From Oncomelania hupensis (taxonomy: Eukaryota > Mollusca > Gastropoda > Littorinimorpha > Pomatiopsidae), in assembly GCA_036898135.1 (NCBI GenBank), contig CM072512.1, positions 41,156,618-41,220,617 on the forward strand: a stretch of DNA of 64,000 bases, in the 5' to 3' direction. The translations under genes and the position numbers were made by a program. How positions within the stretch are numbered: position 1 is the stretch's first letter; each line of letters opens with the position of its first letter. The notes below the pieces were generated by a model. It saw only the letters and a program-made list of their open reading frames with translations. It was not told the DNA's origin and ran no database searches. Of this stretch, positions 1-11,029 are shown piece by piece.

Positions 1-200
1 GACTTAAAGCGCAAAGATCTGCAACCAACATAGCCGCCCATGGTTACAGACACTCCTATATACAAAAACACATTCATCACCCACACATATGGTATAAAAA
101 AACCAACAAGTCGCTATTATAGAAGACGGAAAGGAAAAGGAATGTTATGTTTGTTATTTTAGACTGACTACAGCCAATCCAATACCATCATTAATGAACG
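1..200 (-). mobile_element. SINE-B fragment, cut by window start
   Basis: The block matches the 3' body of the tRNA-headed SINE at 10546-10940 in antisense. Shared marks are the AAAGCGC..GATCTGCAACCAACAT segment, the ACACATTCATC stretch, and the 'GAAGACGGAAAGGAAA' box followed by a T-rich stretch. The tRNA-like head is not present. Confidence 0.6.
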
Positions 201-1056
201 TTTACCATTAGATTCAATCTAATATCTGAGACATGCATACACCAACAACACCAACTTCTTCCAGTTGTGCCGGAGTCTGACATGGCTGACGTGCTATAGA
301 GAAAGGGAAGTAACCTGTGGCATACTTTCGAGCTTCTCGCACAACCGCCTGCTTGCATAATTGTGCCAACATTATTTGGTTACATTTAAAAGTGAGTGAG
401 TTTTGGAAATTTAAAAAAAACAACTGATTATATAAAGAAAGTAATACAATGACCTTATTATTCGGGGATGTGGATGGGATAGAATATTCACTCTTGGAAA
501 TGACTATTTGCTTATACGTCCCTTCAATGTTGGTGTCAAAATATTTGCGAAATTTGAATCTAAACGTCGTATCCGAGCATTTAAAGGTCGTCTGCAATAG
601 CAGGAAATGGTTTATCCCCCTTAGAATACAAGCACGGGCGAACCACTAAGGTGGAGCGTGAGCTGCAAACCCCAACGCCTTGTTGCGTATTAGACAAAGG
701 AAATAATGATGTGCACATAGTTTGAAGTGACGCTCAATACCTGCATTAGAGGCTCCATTCGTTATCAGGGACCTCAATGAAATTCTAAGCCGCTTGCATG
801 CCCATCAGAAATCTTTCACCTCCATAATGTGGATTTAATAAGCTCTTCTATTATAAAAATGCGACGTAGAAAAAACGGACTCGCATTACGACAATAGCGC
901 AGAGGACAAAAAATAGTCGAAAACGAACTAAGGAAGTTGAAGGATAACCTAACAACTGCAACAAAATTTGCTGGCGCGGAAAGCGAGTTGCTAGTCCAGT
1001 AATATGTAGTTCTTTGCCTATGTGGGTACCCAGTCTGTGATCTCTAAACTAACCAA
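201..1056. other. Unassigned sequence
   Basis: No coding frame, tRNA-like box, terminal repeat or tandem array was recognised. The 127-codon minus frame at 214-597 and the overlapping plus frame have no recognisable domain and no exon signals that I trust. Confidence 0.5.
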
Positions 1057-1120
1057 CTACATTACATGATTATTGCTTTAGGTTCAGCGGACTCTTCAGA
1101 GCCAAATCAGGACCACACTA
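1057..1120 (-). mobile_element. RepC 3'-end fragment
   Basis: About 60 bp match the antisense 3' end of RepC (ATTGCTTTAGGTTCAGCGG, then the ACTCTTC..GAGCCAAATCAGGACC box). It is preceded by an ATTACATG motif like the tail of the 25190-25776 copy. The rest of RepC is missing, as in a 5'-truncated retroposon. Confidence 0.6.
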
Positions 1121-1558
1121 ACCAACTATAACGACTGACTGATATACTACCCTACATAGAAGATGCTGATTACAAGTGACTTTAATGTTCCTTAACTGCA
1201 TTTCGGGGATGTGGTTGTGGTTCGGGGATGTGATTGGGGTTCTGGGCGTGAATTACCTAAAATGTGTACAAACATACGGCAGTAAGCAAAGGTCAAGAAA
1301 TGTAAGCCATCTTTAAAAGCAGTACTGTAACTTTAGTTAACGGTACTTAGAGGGAGAGCAGTGGGGGAGGAGGTGTGAATTAAATTACGTTGCGTAATTG
1401 TGAAGCTGTAAATAAAACACCAAAATGAAAGCCATTTTAAAACGTAATAGGCTTACAATTAATTTTCTGCTACAGTGAAGTAGATAACACATTCCTTTAT
1501 AGAAATTGCGGATGGCAGGCAATTTTTAAATTTAGTTGATTGCTTTTGGGCGCCAAAA

Positions 1559-1682
1559 CAGTAGGGGGTAGGGGGGTAGATGGGGGTAAGGATAGGGGGA
1601 TGGGTGAAGTTGGGAGAGGGGAGATGAGGAAAGAGGAGGAAAGATGGGAGGGGAGAGGAGCCGGAGGGGAGGGGAGGAAGGG
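1559..1682 (+). repeat. G-rich purine tract
   Basis: The plus strand is almost pure purine, with many runs of three to six G separated by short A/T spacers (for example GTAGGGGGTAGGGGGGTAG). The 79-codon Pro/Ser/Leu frame on the minus strand is a by-product of this composition. Confidence 0.75.
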
Positions 1683-1817
1683 CGTGTGAAGCGTTCACTT
1701 AATCAACCAGTAATATTAAAAAAGTGACGTCTCTTGAAACAAAGACATTCAAGTATTAAAACTGTTGATCAATGCAACTTAGTGAGACACATTTTTTTTC
1801 CCTGAAATACTAATTTG

Positions 1818-2270
1818 GGAGGCACGGTGGCCTAATGGTAGAGCTTTAGCTTGCGGATCTGAAAGTCCCGGGTCCGAGCCCAGGCCAGGGCATTGTGTCA
1901 AATCCTTGGGAAAGACACTTTACTCCCGTTTCCTACTACTTCGGATGAGAGTATAAACCGAAGTCTAGTCTGTGTCGCATACATTCCATCATTACGGACT
2001 TTAAAGATCCTGACGATCATGTCCTAGACGGGTGAGTGCCGGTGACAAGAACACACCCAGCATGCACCTAGGTCCTTCTCCCCAATCCCTGGCTGCCCAG
2101 GATTGTGCTCAGTTGTCTGGAGCGCTATTACGATGCGCCCAAAGGCTGCAAGTTGGCGCCTTGGGCGGCTTGAGTTAGATCCTGTATCGGCCTAGCGCCT
2201 TGAGTCGCCAAGAACGCCGAAGTATGTGCGCTATACAAATACCCAATAATAAAAAAATAAAAATAATTTA
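1818..2270 (+). mobile_element. SINE-A, near full length
   Basis: This is a tRNA-derived short interspersed element. The head (GGCCTAATGGTAGAGC for box A, GGTCCGAGCCC for box B) is a Pol III promoter remnant. A conserved body follows (AAGACACTTTACTCC; TTAAAGATCCTGACGATCATG; CCTAGACGGGTGAGTGCCGG; GCGCCTTGGGCGGCTTGAG). It ends with a GCGCTATACAAATACCC motif and an A/T-rich tail. The whole unit recurs in antisense at 53095-53512, and pieces recur at 4045, 14630, 44345 and 62430. It does not fold as a functional tRNA gene. Confidence 0.8.
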
Positions 2271-3095
2271 GTTGCCAAGCCCGTGTAATTTTATTTAACA
2301 GCTTTTTTGTGTCTTAAAAAAAGAAGCTTGATTAAAGTAGAGTTAGGGTAAAAGTGTAAAATCAAATTTACGACACTAACTGTATTAACGTTCTGATAAC
2401 GGTGACCTGAATGGAAGCTGTCGATCGCAAGCAATATTTTACAGAATTGAATTTTCTGCGGCGGATTGAATTAAATTATGGTTAAAGATAAAGTTTAGAT
2501 AGTGGAAAATAAATATAGCAGGGCAAAGCGATTGCATGAATGTTCAACCTTCCGAGCATGACCTGTTAACATAGTGACACACTATCCAAAAATAGAATTA
2601 GCTAAGTTTACTTTAAATAAACCTGATGATAGCATGCCATTTTTGTAAATTAAAACCCCTCCTCTCTCTCCCTCTCAGCCGTCAGTTGAATTTGGCAGTG
2701 CTAATATAAGGGTGGAATCAAAGGTGAGACATTGCTTTTAAAAGGGGATACATCAGTTTTCCCACTTAAACTTCCATTTACGTTCCAGGCCTCGTGACAT
2801 ATTGATATATGTATACAATATGAAATTATATTGTGATTGATTTAATTAGAAGAAGGATATACTGAAGGTGTTTAAAAAAATATATTCATCTTAAGATGAC
2901 CCAATCAATGACGGTAGAACAATAAGACGGCAACTCCTTCTATACATATACTAATGAAGCCGAGGACAAGGACTGGGTTATTTCCCTTGGCTTGTAGACG
3001 TAAAAGTTAATTAAGGAATACAAGGAACAGTGTCATTATAGTATTACATTCGTGTGATCGTGCATGCTGTAGAATTTAACAACTGTTTATTTTTG
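2271..3095. other. Unassigned AT-rich sequence
   Basis: I see no coding frame, tandem array or match to the other repeats of the window. Confidence 0.5.
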
Positions 3096-3318
<223 letters not shown>

Positions 3319-3449
3319 CTATTAAATAAAATAAAGTTTATACTTGAAAAAAAAATCAAACCTTGCACTATCATTTCTTTTGCGTGTTTTTTCTGTTCTT
3401 TGCAGTGTTATGTTTCTTCTGTCTTTCTTGTCTGATACTATAATCTCTA

Positions 3450-3458
<9 letters not shown>

Positions 3459-3520
<62 letters not shown>

Positions 3521-3605
3521 TAGAGAGAGATATATATATATAGAGAGAGAGAGATATATATATATAGAGAGAGATAGATATATATATATACATACAGAGA
3601 GAGAA
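3459..3605. repeat. TA / TAGA microsatellite
   Basis: A (TA)n run of about 60 bp passes into alternating GA and TA blocks up to a CATACAGAGAGAG boundary. Confidence 0.9.
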
Positions 3606-4044
3606 AGTTGATTGTTATTCGTCTACGCCCTAAGGGACAGTACTCTATATCCGGGATCGCTCATAAGCCTGAAGTTGCCTGTCTTATTGTTCTACCGTCT
3701 TTGACCGAATGCAGCAATCTTCTTCAATAAATTATCTCACTGTTTCTCTACCCTCTACTTCTATTATCTCCCCTGTCTATTCCCACGCTTTCCTCTTCAT
3801 TCTCAAGTTACAGTGTGCTCGTGAAAAATACAACAACAACACAAAAGAAAGAAACTGAACGGCAAACACATTGAAAGCCGGGCCTTCAATCATCACAGAA
3901 CGCAAACTAAACATAACTGATAATTTGCTATCCTCAACTATCTTCACCATTTTGTCCATAAGACAACGGACACAAATTCCCCCCAAAATTGAAAGTCATT
4001 CACCATATCTGAACAGAAAACATAAAAGCCAAACATGTATACAT

Positions 4045-4155
4045 TTATTGTTATTATACGGCCCTTTAAAAGCTAAAGAGCTGCTCAAGGCGCTGGCTGA
4101 TACAGGATCTAACTCAAGCCGCCTGAGGCGCCGACTTGCTGGAATAGGCTATTAA
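4045..4155 (-). mobile_element. SINE-A 3' fragment
   Basis: Antisense match to the SINE-A end: GAGCTGCTCAAGGCGCTGGC, then ACAGGATCTAACTCAAGCCG and the GAGGCGC motif, as at 53110-53175. The head is absent. Confidence 0.7.
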
Positions 4156-4262
4156 TAGACTGATTGCCATCTTCAACTCTCCCACGAACGGGCTAGCTTT
4201 TTCCTCGTGAACTTGTTCGTCGTGAACGATCGCCCGCACGATAAAGTAAGCAGAATTGGTGA

Positions 4263-4329
4263 ACATTATAAAGCATGGACAGAAAACGAACCATCACATT
4301 ATAAAGCATGGACAGAAAACGAACCATCA
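4263..4329. repeat. Two-copy 36-bp tandem duplication
   Basis: The unit ATTATAAAGCATGGACAGAA plus ACGAACCATC occurs twice back to back without visible divergence, so the duplication is recent. The following 4395-4485 holds GA/CA-rich simple sequence, and the rest up to 4880 is unassigned. Confidence 0.8.
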
Positions 4330-4884
4330 GATTTACAGTCTAGTCCATCCGATGAAAATGGGTAACTAGATCTTTTGAGGTCCAGATAAAATACAGCAGA
4401 GAGAGAGACAGAGAGAGACAGAGAAAGGGATACAGAGAGAGACAGAGACAGACAGACAGAGAGAGACACACACAGAGACAGGCACTGAACTGACCAACTG
4501 TTTCTTCTTCTTCTTCTTGTGTTGAGCAGCTACATTTTTACGTTGATTCATTTGCTGTTATAGGCTGTTACTTGTTTCTGTGTATGGAGAGGTACCTCAC
4601 AGAGTCTCTTCTGTGAACGAAAGCTTACAGGGGAAAAATAAACTGTTCCCTTTTAAGCTTTTATTTCCCACGAAAATAACAGACAATCATCATGAACAGG
4701 GTTCATCACTTGGCGATCAAGGATAAGGTTTGTGTACTCTACACAGTTCCCCCAAAATAGCAGAAAAGACATTTTGAGCAGCAGTCAATCAGCTGAGGAT
4801 CAGTGCTGGGTTTTACATAGCGTGCTTTTCTACAAAAATAGCACAACGCTATAGGTTGAGGTCTGAACATAAAGATGAGACTTA

Positions 4885-5818
4885 ATAATACAGGATGCTA
4901 TAAACGCGCTTTTCCCCAAATCAATCAGGCTCAAAGCGCGGCGATCTATACCAACATACACGCTCACCTGTCTCATCCACCCTCACACACACCAAATACA
5001 CACCAATCACTCAAACAGGTGGTGTAAAGCAGGGATGTTGCTAGGAAATTTTTTCTTCGGCGATTTGGCCGAAACAGCCGTGAAACTTTCGGCTTTTTAC
5101 TGAAAGTTTCGGCTTTCTGTTCCAAAGCAGTCTCACGTGTTGTTTTTTTTTTGTTTTTTTTTTTTTAATAGATTCACTACGTTACTGTGCACCCTCCACC
5201 TCCATATATTAAAGGTGTTCTGTGGATGCATATCTTTGTAATAAAACATGATTTTAAGAGTAGAATAAGAACATTGAAAAGAAATGTTATTTTCTTAAAT
5301 TTTAGACACACAAAAACAATAAAAAGTTTAGACTGTCCCTTGAGAGATCACAATACTGTCAGACTTTCTGGGTTTAACCTTAGTAATTATCGACTCCTCA
5401 CCTAAACTGCAAGCGTACAGCAAAGGAATCTCGCAAAAATGGACAAAACCGAGCCGATTCACCCGTAAAAACTTCGGCTCGGCGAGCCGACATGACGGAC
5501 AGTTTATCGGCTTTTTTGATAAAAATTTCGGCTAAAAGCCGAAGATCCGACCCAAACGACATCCCTGGTGTAAAGGCATGGAGATCGCTATTGGAAGACG
5601 GAAAGAAACTCGATTTTTATTTTTTGAAATTTGAATATTGACTGTGTCCTGTACCATTATTAAAGGGAGGGAGGAAACCGGAGTGCCCGGAGAAAACCCT
5701 CGGTGACCTCAATAGTCTCGTACCTAAGTCACATACGTTCGCCCCTTGCATGAATCGAACCCGCGACCTTCGGCATAGGAGACCGGCGACTTATCCACTG
5801 CGCCACGAGGCCACCCTT
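4885..5818 (-). mobile_element. SINE-B, split by a hAT MITE
   Basis: In antisense, the tRNA-like head lies at 5815 to about 5745 (box A GTGGCGCAGTGG; box B region GGTCGCGGGTTCGATTC). The body carries a conserved CTCCGGGCACTCCGGTTTCC motif and the 'TTTCCGTCTTCCAATAGCGA' box. The 3' part (CGCCGCGCTTTGAGCC..GGGGAAAAGCGCG) lies at 4895-5020. It is interrupted at 5030-5567 by a DNA transposon whose 8-bp target duplication lies in the SINE. Removing the insert restores a unit collinear with the plus-strand copy at 10546-10940. Confidence 0.8.
5030..5567. mobile_element. hAT-type non-autonomous transposon (MITE)
   Basis: The 538-bp insert begins CAGGGATGTTG and ends CAACGACATCCCTG in sense-equivalent form (seen as ..CGACATCCCTG). 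This gives a 13-bp terminal inverted repeat with two mismatches. It is flanked by an exact 8-bp direct repeat, GTGTAAAG, at 5022-5029 and 5568-5575. An 8-bp TSD and a CAGGG terminus are hallmarks of the hAT superfamily. Many copies of TTCGGCT / AGCCGAA lie near both ends, like the subterminal transposase-binding motifs of hAT elements. No transposase frame is present, so it would depend on an autonomous relative. Confidence 0.85.
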
Positions 5819-6307
5819 GCAACAAAAAAACAAAAACAACACTCGAATATGACGCGATCTTGTTTGTCCAAGCCAAATTTCCTTTTTTGTGAATGAGGAG
5901 TATAAACAATCACTTAGTATCTCTTGTAAAATCTGCCAGAAGGGCTCGGTGCGTTTTAACAACATTTGTGAAAGTCCAGATCGATGGCAGCGATGTCGTG
6001 GGGCTGCTGCAGCTGCAATGGAAAATGATAAATATGCTCCCACATTTTTCAAACAATAATATCCTAACCCTTGCCATGCAAAGGTTCCTCCAATTCTTCC
6101 TTCTCCCCATTCTTCTTTTTATTCTTCGTCCCCTCCTTTACACAGAGTGAAAGTCGAACCCAGAGCGGTCAAGACAGAGAAAGAGACTTCATCTGATTTG
6201 CACCTAAATAATATAAAGAAATATGACAACATCCTATTGGCCTGATGCCGGCAGTAAAATATTACCTGGCGCAGCCAGACCAAACTTGTAAACGTTTTTG
6301 TGTGTGG

Positions 6308-6342
<35 letters not shown>

Positions 6343-6604
6343 GTGTAATATATGTGTGGTACTAAGGATTGCCTTGAAAGGGTAAGAGTTTTGTGAAAGA
6401 GTGAGAGGTAAGAATACGTACTTTGTCCGTAGCGATGGCATTCTCTGTTGTACACGTTTATAAACCTACACAAACTTAGTGAGCGTCAAAACGAATGGGG
6501 AAACAAACACTCGATGAAGCCGTCAACATCAAGATTACATCGACCAATGCAGAAGCGGACAGAAAATTGGAAAACAAACTAGAGCGAAAAAGTTGTGAAA
6601 TTAG
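5819..6604. other. Unassigned; ATTT microsatellite inside
   Basis: A short (ATTT)n array lies at 6308-6343. Otherwise no repeat relation or coding signal was recognised; the overlapping short frames at 5893-6150 have no recognisable domain. Confidence 0.5.
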
Positions 6605-6609
6605 GAAAG

Positions 6610-8076
6610 TGTAACAAGAGGCTAGATTTACATACAGCACGATAGCTTCTTGCCATGTTTAGTCAGCTGTACCCTTAGTAGGTTAATATTACCCTGCAGC
6701 AGACGACAGAGGTCTGTTGTGGGCTACACACAGTTCTATGCTGACGCTAGCGCAGTAGGTAGTGACATCATTCAGCTTACGTGGAGCAGTAGTACAGCCA
6801 ATCCGGACACAGAGCGCTTAGGTTTACCAGTTCTACCCGGTTTAGGCAGACAGGTTAGGTAGTCATTCGTGTTGTAAACTGCAACGCTCTATGAGATCCC
6901 TCCACTGACGATGAAAAGCAGGAACTGTTGAAACTCTATTCAACCAAGTTAGCCACGGCCTGATATTGTCAAAAAGGTAAATGAACATACTTATGTTTCA
7001 TCCTGATGTATTGATATTATTGTTAAGTTATGTTTGTGCAATTTGCCATGTTTAGAATTGAATTGTTAGTCCAACGTTGCATGACCACGTGGCGAACACG
7101 ACCGGGTCCGACGCCATGTTGTAGACCCTACGGACGCATTGTTGTTTAACCTATATGTATTCTTGCAGACCAGTGGCTGTACCAGAGAATGTGTATAATA
7201 TTAATTATTTCTCTATGTGTATAGTTAGACATGATTTATATTTATATATGTATAGGAAATTAGAGTGGAGATTCCAGTGGACCACGGACTTAGCAGAATG
7301 TTCGTCGCTTATATATAGAGATGTGGAGCTAATCGCTGAGGACTACTTCGGCCTTCAGTGAGACGCTGTACACACACCTAGTATACATGGTGGTGCAGAA
7401 TTTCGTCTCATATGTTACAGACGAGCAGGCATCGTGTCGTGAGCCCGACCAGACGAAAGACAAGAAAAAGTCTTCACTGAAAGTCGGCCTGCATCAGCTT
7501 CTCAAGCAATGCGCGACGAGAGCCAACCAGTCAAGGAAAAGGGAGAAGAATCCACAACAACGCAGCTCACCAAAGCATCAACCATAAAACAGCTCTTCTA
7601 ACATTGGGTTAAGTCCATATTGACTCAGTGCACCAAACCTGTTGGCTAAGGACAACACTAGTCCACCTTTCCATAACTCTGACCCTTTGGGCAGAGCGCA
7701 TCAAGTGCCCGATGATGATGCAGTAGCTGCATAGAATTATCTAGGAGCGACCCATTCGCATTGACATTTTAACTTTTAAGTTAGTATCGTACTTAGAGGA
7801 TCGTGTATAGAGTAGAGGTAATAAATGTGTGATATTTACTGTTAACAAGTGGCTGGACTACCTATGTTTCACAGCCGTGTGAGGGCTAGTTTGACAGTGA
7901 TCTTTTACCATTTTCTTTCTATCTCTGTACCCCAGCCTAAACACAGACCGAGCTAAACTTATAAATGTATTAAGTAGAGTCACAGGAAGATTTACTAGCG
8001 ATCCCCATCGACTAAAGACGAGTGGGTAATAGCATTCCATTGTGCAGAGCCCAGCAACAATAGACCCACCGTCACA
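6610..8076 (+). mobile_element. Solo LTR, copy 1
   Basis: This 1,467-bp unit starts TGTAACAAGAGGC and ends CCGTCACA, and is flanked by an exact 5-bp direct repeat GAAAG (6605-6609 and 8077-8081). TG..CA termini and a 5-bp TSD identify an LTR. No internal region or second LTR follows, so it is probably a product of recombination between two LTRs. The orientation is taken from an AATAAA signal near 7820 and from splice-like signals. Related copies lie at 32369-33786 and 54173-56515. The short frames inside (for example 7155-7361) recur with changes in the other copies and show no known domain. Confidence 0.85.
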
Positions 8077-8081
8077 GAAAG

Positions 8082-8505
8082 TACTGCAAAACTACACAAC
8101 AATAACACGTTTTTTACCGCGTCACCAAAACAACATCTATGTAGTTTGAATTCACTGGGTAATACAGTTTCTCGAGACTTTCATTTAAAAAAAAACACAC
8201 AAAAACGCACCCAAAGTACATGAGAATAAGAATATGAAGACGCGCAAGAACGAAAATCTAAACAGGATTACACTCACAGCAATAAAAAAAACAACACAAG
8301 GTCTACATATAGGTTACAAAGAAAAGGCGTATATTACATGATAAACGTTCAAAATAATGCATCAATGACCAATAGCGAATCCTTGCAAACAAAACAAACC
8401 CAATAACAGGCATATGAAACACAAAACATGTCAGCGCGTAACAAAGCGATCAGACAAATACAAGACGATATTTTTGGAATGGAAATCCTGCGTGTTTCTG
8501 CATAT
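8082..8505. other. Unassigned sequence
   Basis: AT-rich sequence without a recognisable gene or repeat. Confidence 0.5.
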
Positions 8506-8509
8506 AGGA

Positions 8510-8615
8510 TGTTGACACTACATTGTCCCAATTTATCGGGAAATTCTGGGCCTCCCCTGGGGAAGGCTAAATCGCAGGCTGTGGCGCGCCCAAAACCAAA
8601 CTCGACGCGTTCTAG
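8510..8615. repeat. Dispersed repeat E, copy 1
   Basis: About 100 bp match 49045-49150: GGAAATTCTGGGCC, CTTGGGGAAGGC in variant form, TCGCAGGCTGTGGCGC and ACCCAAACC. The class is unknown. In the second copy it lies next to a SINE-F. Confidence 0.65.
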
Positions 8616-8656
8616 TGCGTTCTTGCGACATAGTACTGATAACAGATTGGTTCTCC

Positions 8657-8838
8657 GTTGCGATGCAATTAGTCCCTGAATACCCTGTTGTGATTCGATG
8701 CTCACCTGCACAATTTGTTGTGATGCAATAATCACTTGAATACTTTATTGTGATTCAACAATCACTTGAACAATCTGTTGGAATATAATAATCACTGGTA
8801 TGCCTCGTTGTGATTCAATAAGCACTTGAACTGTAACG
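8657..8838. repeat. 30-bp minisatellite, about six units
   Basis: Diverged 30-bp units of the form TTGTGATTCAATAATCACTT followed by a 10-bp GAA.. segment repeat in strict register, from TTGCGATGC to the last TTGTGATTC at about 8810. Confidence 0.85.
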
Positions 8839-8839
8839 G

Positions 8840-9494
8840 AAACTTCTTCGATGTTCCCTTGGAAAATAATCTACTTTTCAGTGCCATATAGCTTAATCAT
8901 ACATGCGTTAAAGTGAGACTGTTATCTTTTTTTACACGGTCTCAAACGCAAGTTGACGTTTACTTTGTGCTGCTAACGGGCACCGCACTTTACTTTTAGA
9001 GGTGAAAACGTCTACACATACACCTAAAAACGTACAATCCTCATGACTAATGTTAGATCGTATATATTCCTGATGATAACCTCGTACGTTAGATCGTATA
9101 TTCGTGTTGGTAACCTCGTACCTCTTCTCACGTGACCTATCGCTGTAACCCTTGCGAAAAGGCCTAGATCGGCTAGTTACTTAACCTATTACTGTGCTTA
9201 TTTTGCAAAGGAACAGATACATGTACTCGATTACATGCAGCATATAATGCCGAAATAAAACTCAAATAAAGGCCAACTGCTGTTTTGTTCTTATTGCTAG
9301 ACCGTCTGGATAAGAAGGGTGTTACACTTTGGCAGAAGGTATGTCCTGGCAGAAGGTATGCCCACCCAGCTGTGATAGTGGCTCCCTCCAACCGTCCGCT
9401 TATAATTTTGAACAAACAAGTCGTGGTCAAATCCTTGGTGCCAATTCTAGGTTGTGAAACCGCGTTTCCAGCTGACACACACACTTATTCAGGC
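8840..9494. other. Unassigned, with a short duplication
   Basis: A two-copy imperfect duplication lies at 9051-9120 (GTTAGATCGTATAT..AACCTCGTAC). The frames at 9173-9566 on both strands lack recognisable domains. Confidence 0.5.
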
Positions 9495-9658
9495 TTTGCA
9501 CATCTATCCTATCCTATCCTATCCCGTAACTCGGAGGTCGTAGGGGCACCACAGATGATCGTTTAACCAGCGTATCCCATCTTTCTCTGTCCTCAGCAAC
9601 CCTGATGGTTTCGCTCAGTGTCAAATCAGTTGATTCCCGAATGTTGTCCTCCACAATT
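9495..9658 (-). mobile_element. LINE-N 3'-end fragment
   Basis: The antisense 3' end of a LINE begins with the tail (ATCCT)n at 9500-9522. The complement of the conserved reverse-transcriptase C-terminal coding end follows (CCCGTAACTCGGAGGTCG; GATCGTTTAACCAGCG; CAGTGTCAAATCAGTTGATT). Only about 45 codons remain. It ends at about 9658, where the other copies continue. Confidence 0.8.
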
Positions 9659-9714
9659 ATACCTGATTTTATTTTTATTTGGTTTTTGTTTGTTGTTTTG
9701 ATTTTTTTTTCATG

Positions 9715-9898
9715 TACTCTGTAAGCAAACAGGAGTACCCAGAGAAAAGAAAACCCCCGAGTCGAAAGGTTAAAAAAAAAATTTCGGACAAACATAACGC
9801 CCAGAGGCAGGTTCGATCCCAGTCAGGCGCCATTGGTTTGTAGCCTGTGGACAAGTCAAGTTAGTCCCGGCTTAGACCACGCGGCCACAACGCTTACA
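9715..9898 (-). mobile_element. SINE-F fragment
   Basis: Antisense SINE with a head near 9895 (GTGGCCGCGTGGTCTAAGCC). It carries a GATCGAACCTGCCTCTGGGC segment in the box B position and a GTACTCCTGTTTGC body motif related to that of SINE-B. The same unit is at 49185-49370. Confidence 0.7.
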
Positions 9899-10025
9899 GT
9901 TTTACAGTAAGCTCGGTCGTATTGCCTATGAATCAGGTTAACTAACAACATACTGACAGGCAGACTGACAGACAGACGCGAAGACAGACAGATTTTGTTC
10001 TGCCAATGAAATGGTAGATCTGTCT

Positions 10026-10092
10026 CTGACACTTGAAAACATCCTATCATATCCCGTAGCTCGAAAGTCGTTGAGGCACACACAGATAATTG
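10026..10092 (-). mobile_element. LINE-N terminal fragment
   Basis: ATCCTATCATATCCCGTAGC is followed by a decayed copy of the last ~45 bp of LINE-N. It is very short and diverged. Confidence 0.6.
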
Positions 10093-10545
10093 TTATACTA
10101 TATGGTTTACTATATTATTACTCCTATGTTCCTGTAGATTTATGGGTACAGGACAACTTTCGAAGGCAAGCATAGGCTATTGTTATTCTCAGATCATCTG
10201 TGTGGTTCGTAGCCCGACAATTTAGCTTGAGAAGTTCTTGCTGTTCGCTTTGTGCAGGCGTGTTCACACTGTATTCACAAGCAAATCGGTTAATTTCCAG
10301 ATCGTCTGGGTATTTCTCATCTCGATAATTCAACACGACAAGCGGTTATTTCACACTTGGCCACAAGTACAATCGCCTCCCTGTGTTGTTTATTAAAGCA
10401 AAGAATAAGTGAAAATGCTAGCATTGTTCCATGAAGTTCAAGCCTTTTGTCAATACAACTTTCGGAATGACACAGCCAACGTCTGACAGTTATATTATAC
10501 ATAAGTGTTGGTAGCCAAAGAAATACGTGAAAATGCCGCATTGGG
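10093..10545. other. Unassigned sequence
   Basis: No recognisable coding or repeat structure was seen. The minus frames at 10124-10541 have no recognisable domain. Confidence 0.5.
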
Positions 10546-10940
10546 GAGGTGGCCTCGTGGGGCGCGCATTTGGTTAGTAACCGGTTTCCTGTACCGAAGT
10601 TCGCGGGTTCGATTCCCGCAAAGTGGCGAACTTATGTGACTTACGTACGAGACTATATTCAGGTTACCAAGGGTTTTATCAGGGTATTCCGGTTTCCTCT
10701 CTACCTTCAGTAATGGTATTGGATGCAGGTAATCTAAAATTTAAAAAAAAAACGACATCGATTTCCTTTTCGTCTTTTAATAGCGATCTCCCTGCTTTTA
10801 CACCACATGTGTGAGTGATGGTAGCTTGTGTTCGTTTTATGTGTGAGAGTGTGTGAAACATGTGAGCGTGTATGCTGGTACAGATCACCGCGCTTTGAGC
10901 CTAATTGGTGATTTGGGGAAAAGAGCGTATAATATTGCAT
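10546..10940 (+). mobile_element. SINE-B, near full length
   Basis: tRNA-like head: GGTGGCCTCGTGGGGCGC, then GAAGTTCGCGGGTTCGATTC (box B). The body holds TATTCCGGTTTCCTCTC, a T-rich/A-rich spacer and TTTCCTTTTCGTCTTTTAAT. The 3' part holds ACATGTGAGCGTGTATGC, then GATCACCGCGCTTTGAGCC and GGGGAAAAGAGCGTATAATA. It is the most intact plus-strand copy. Relatives are at 1, 4885, 58525, 60385 and 62510. Confidence 0.8.
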
Positions 10941-11029
10941 CCATCCAGTATGATATTGATATTATTGTTCTATGAAGAGATAGTCTTTTCGTCACTAGAA
11001 ATTTCGAATAACAAAGCATATGTCTGACA

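Noticed and set aside
6610..8076. DNA transposon rather than solo LTR
   Set aside because: The ends are TGT..ACA with a 5-bp duplication and no long inverted repeat, and AATAAA lies near the 3' part. An LTR fits better.
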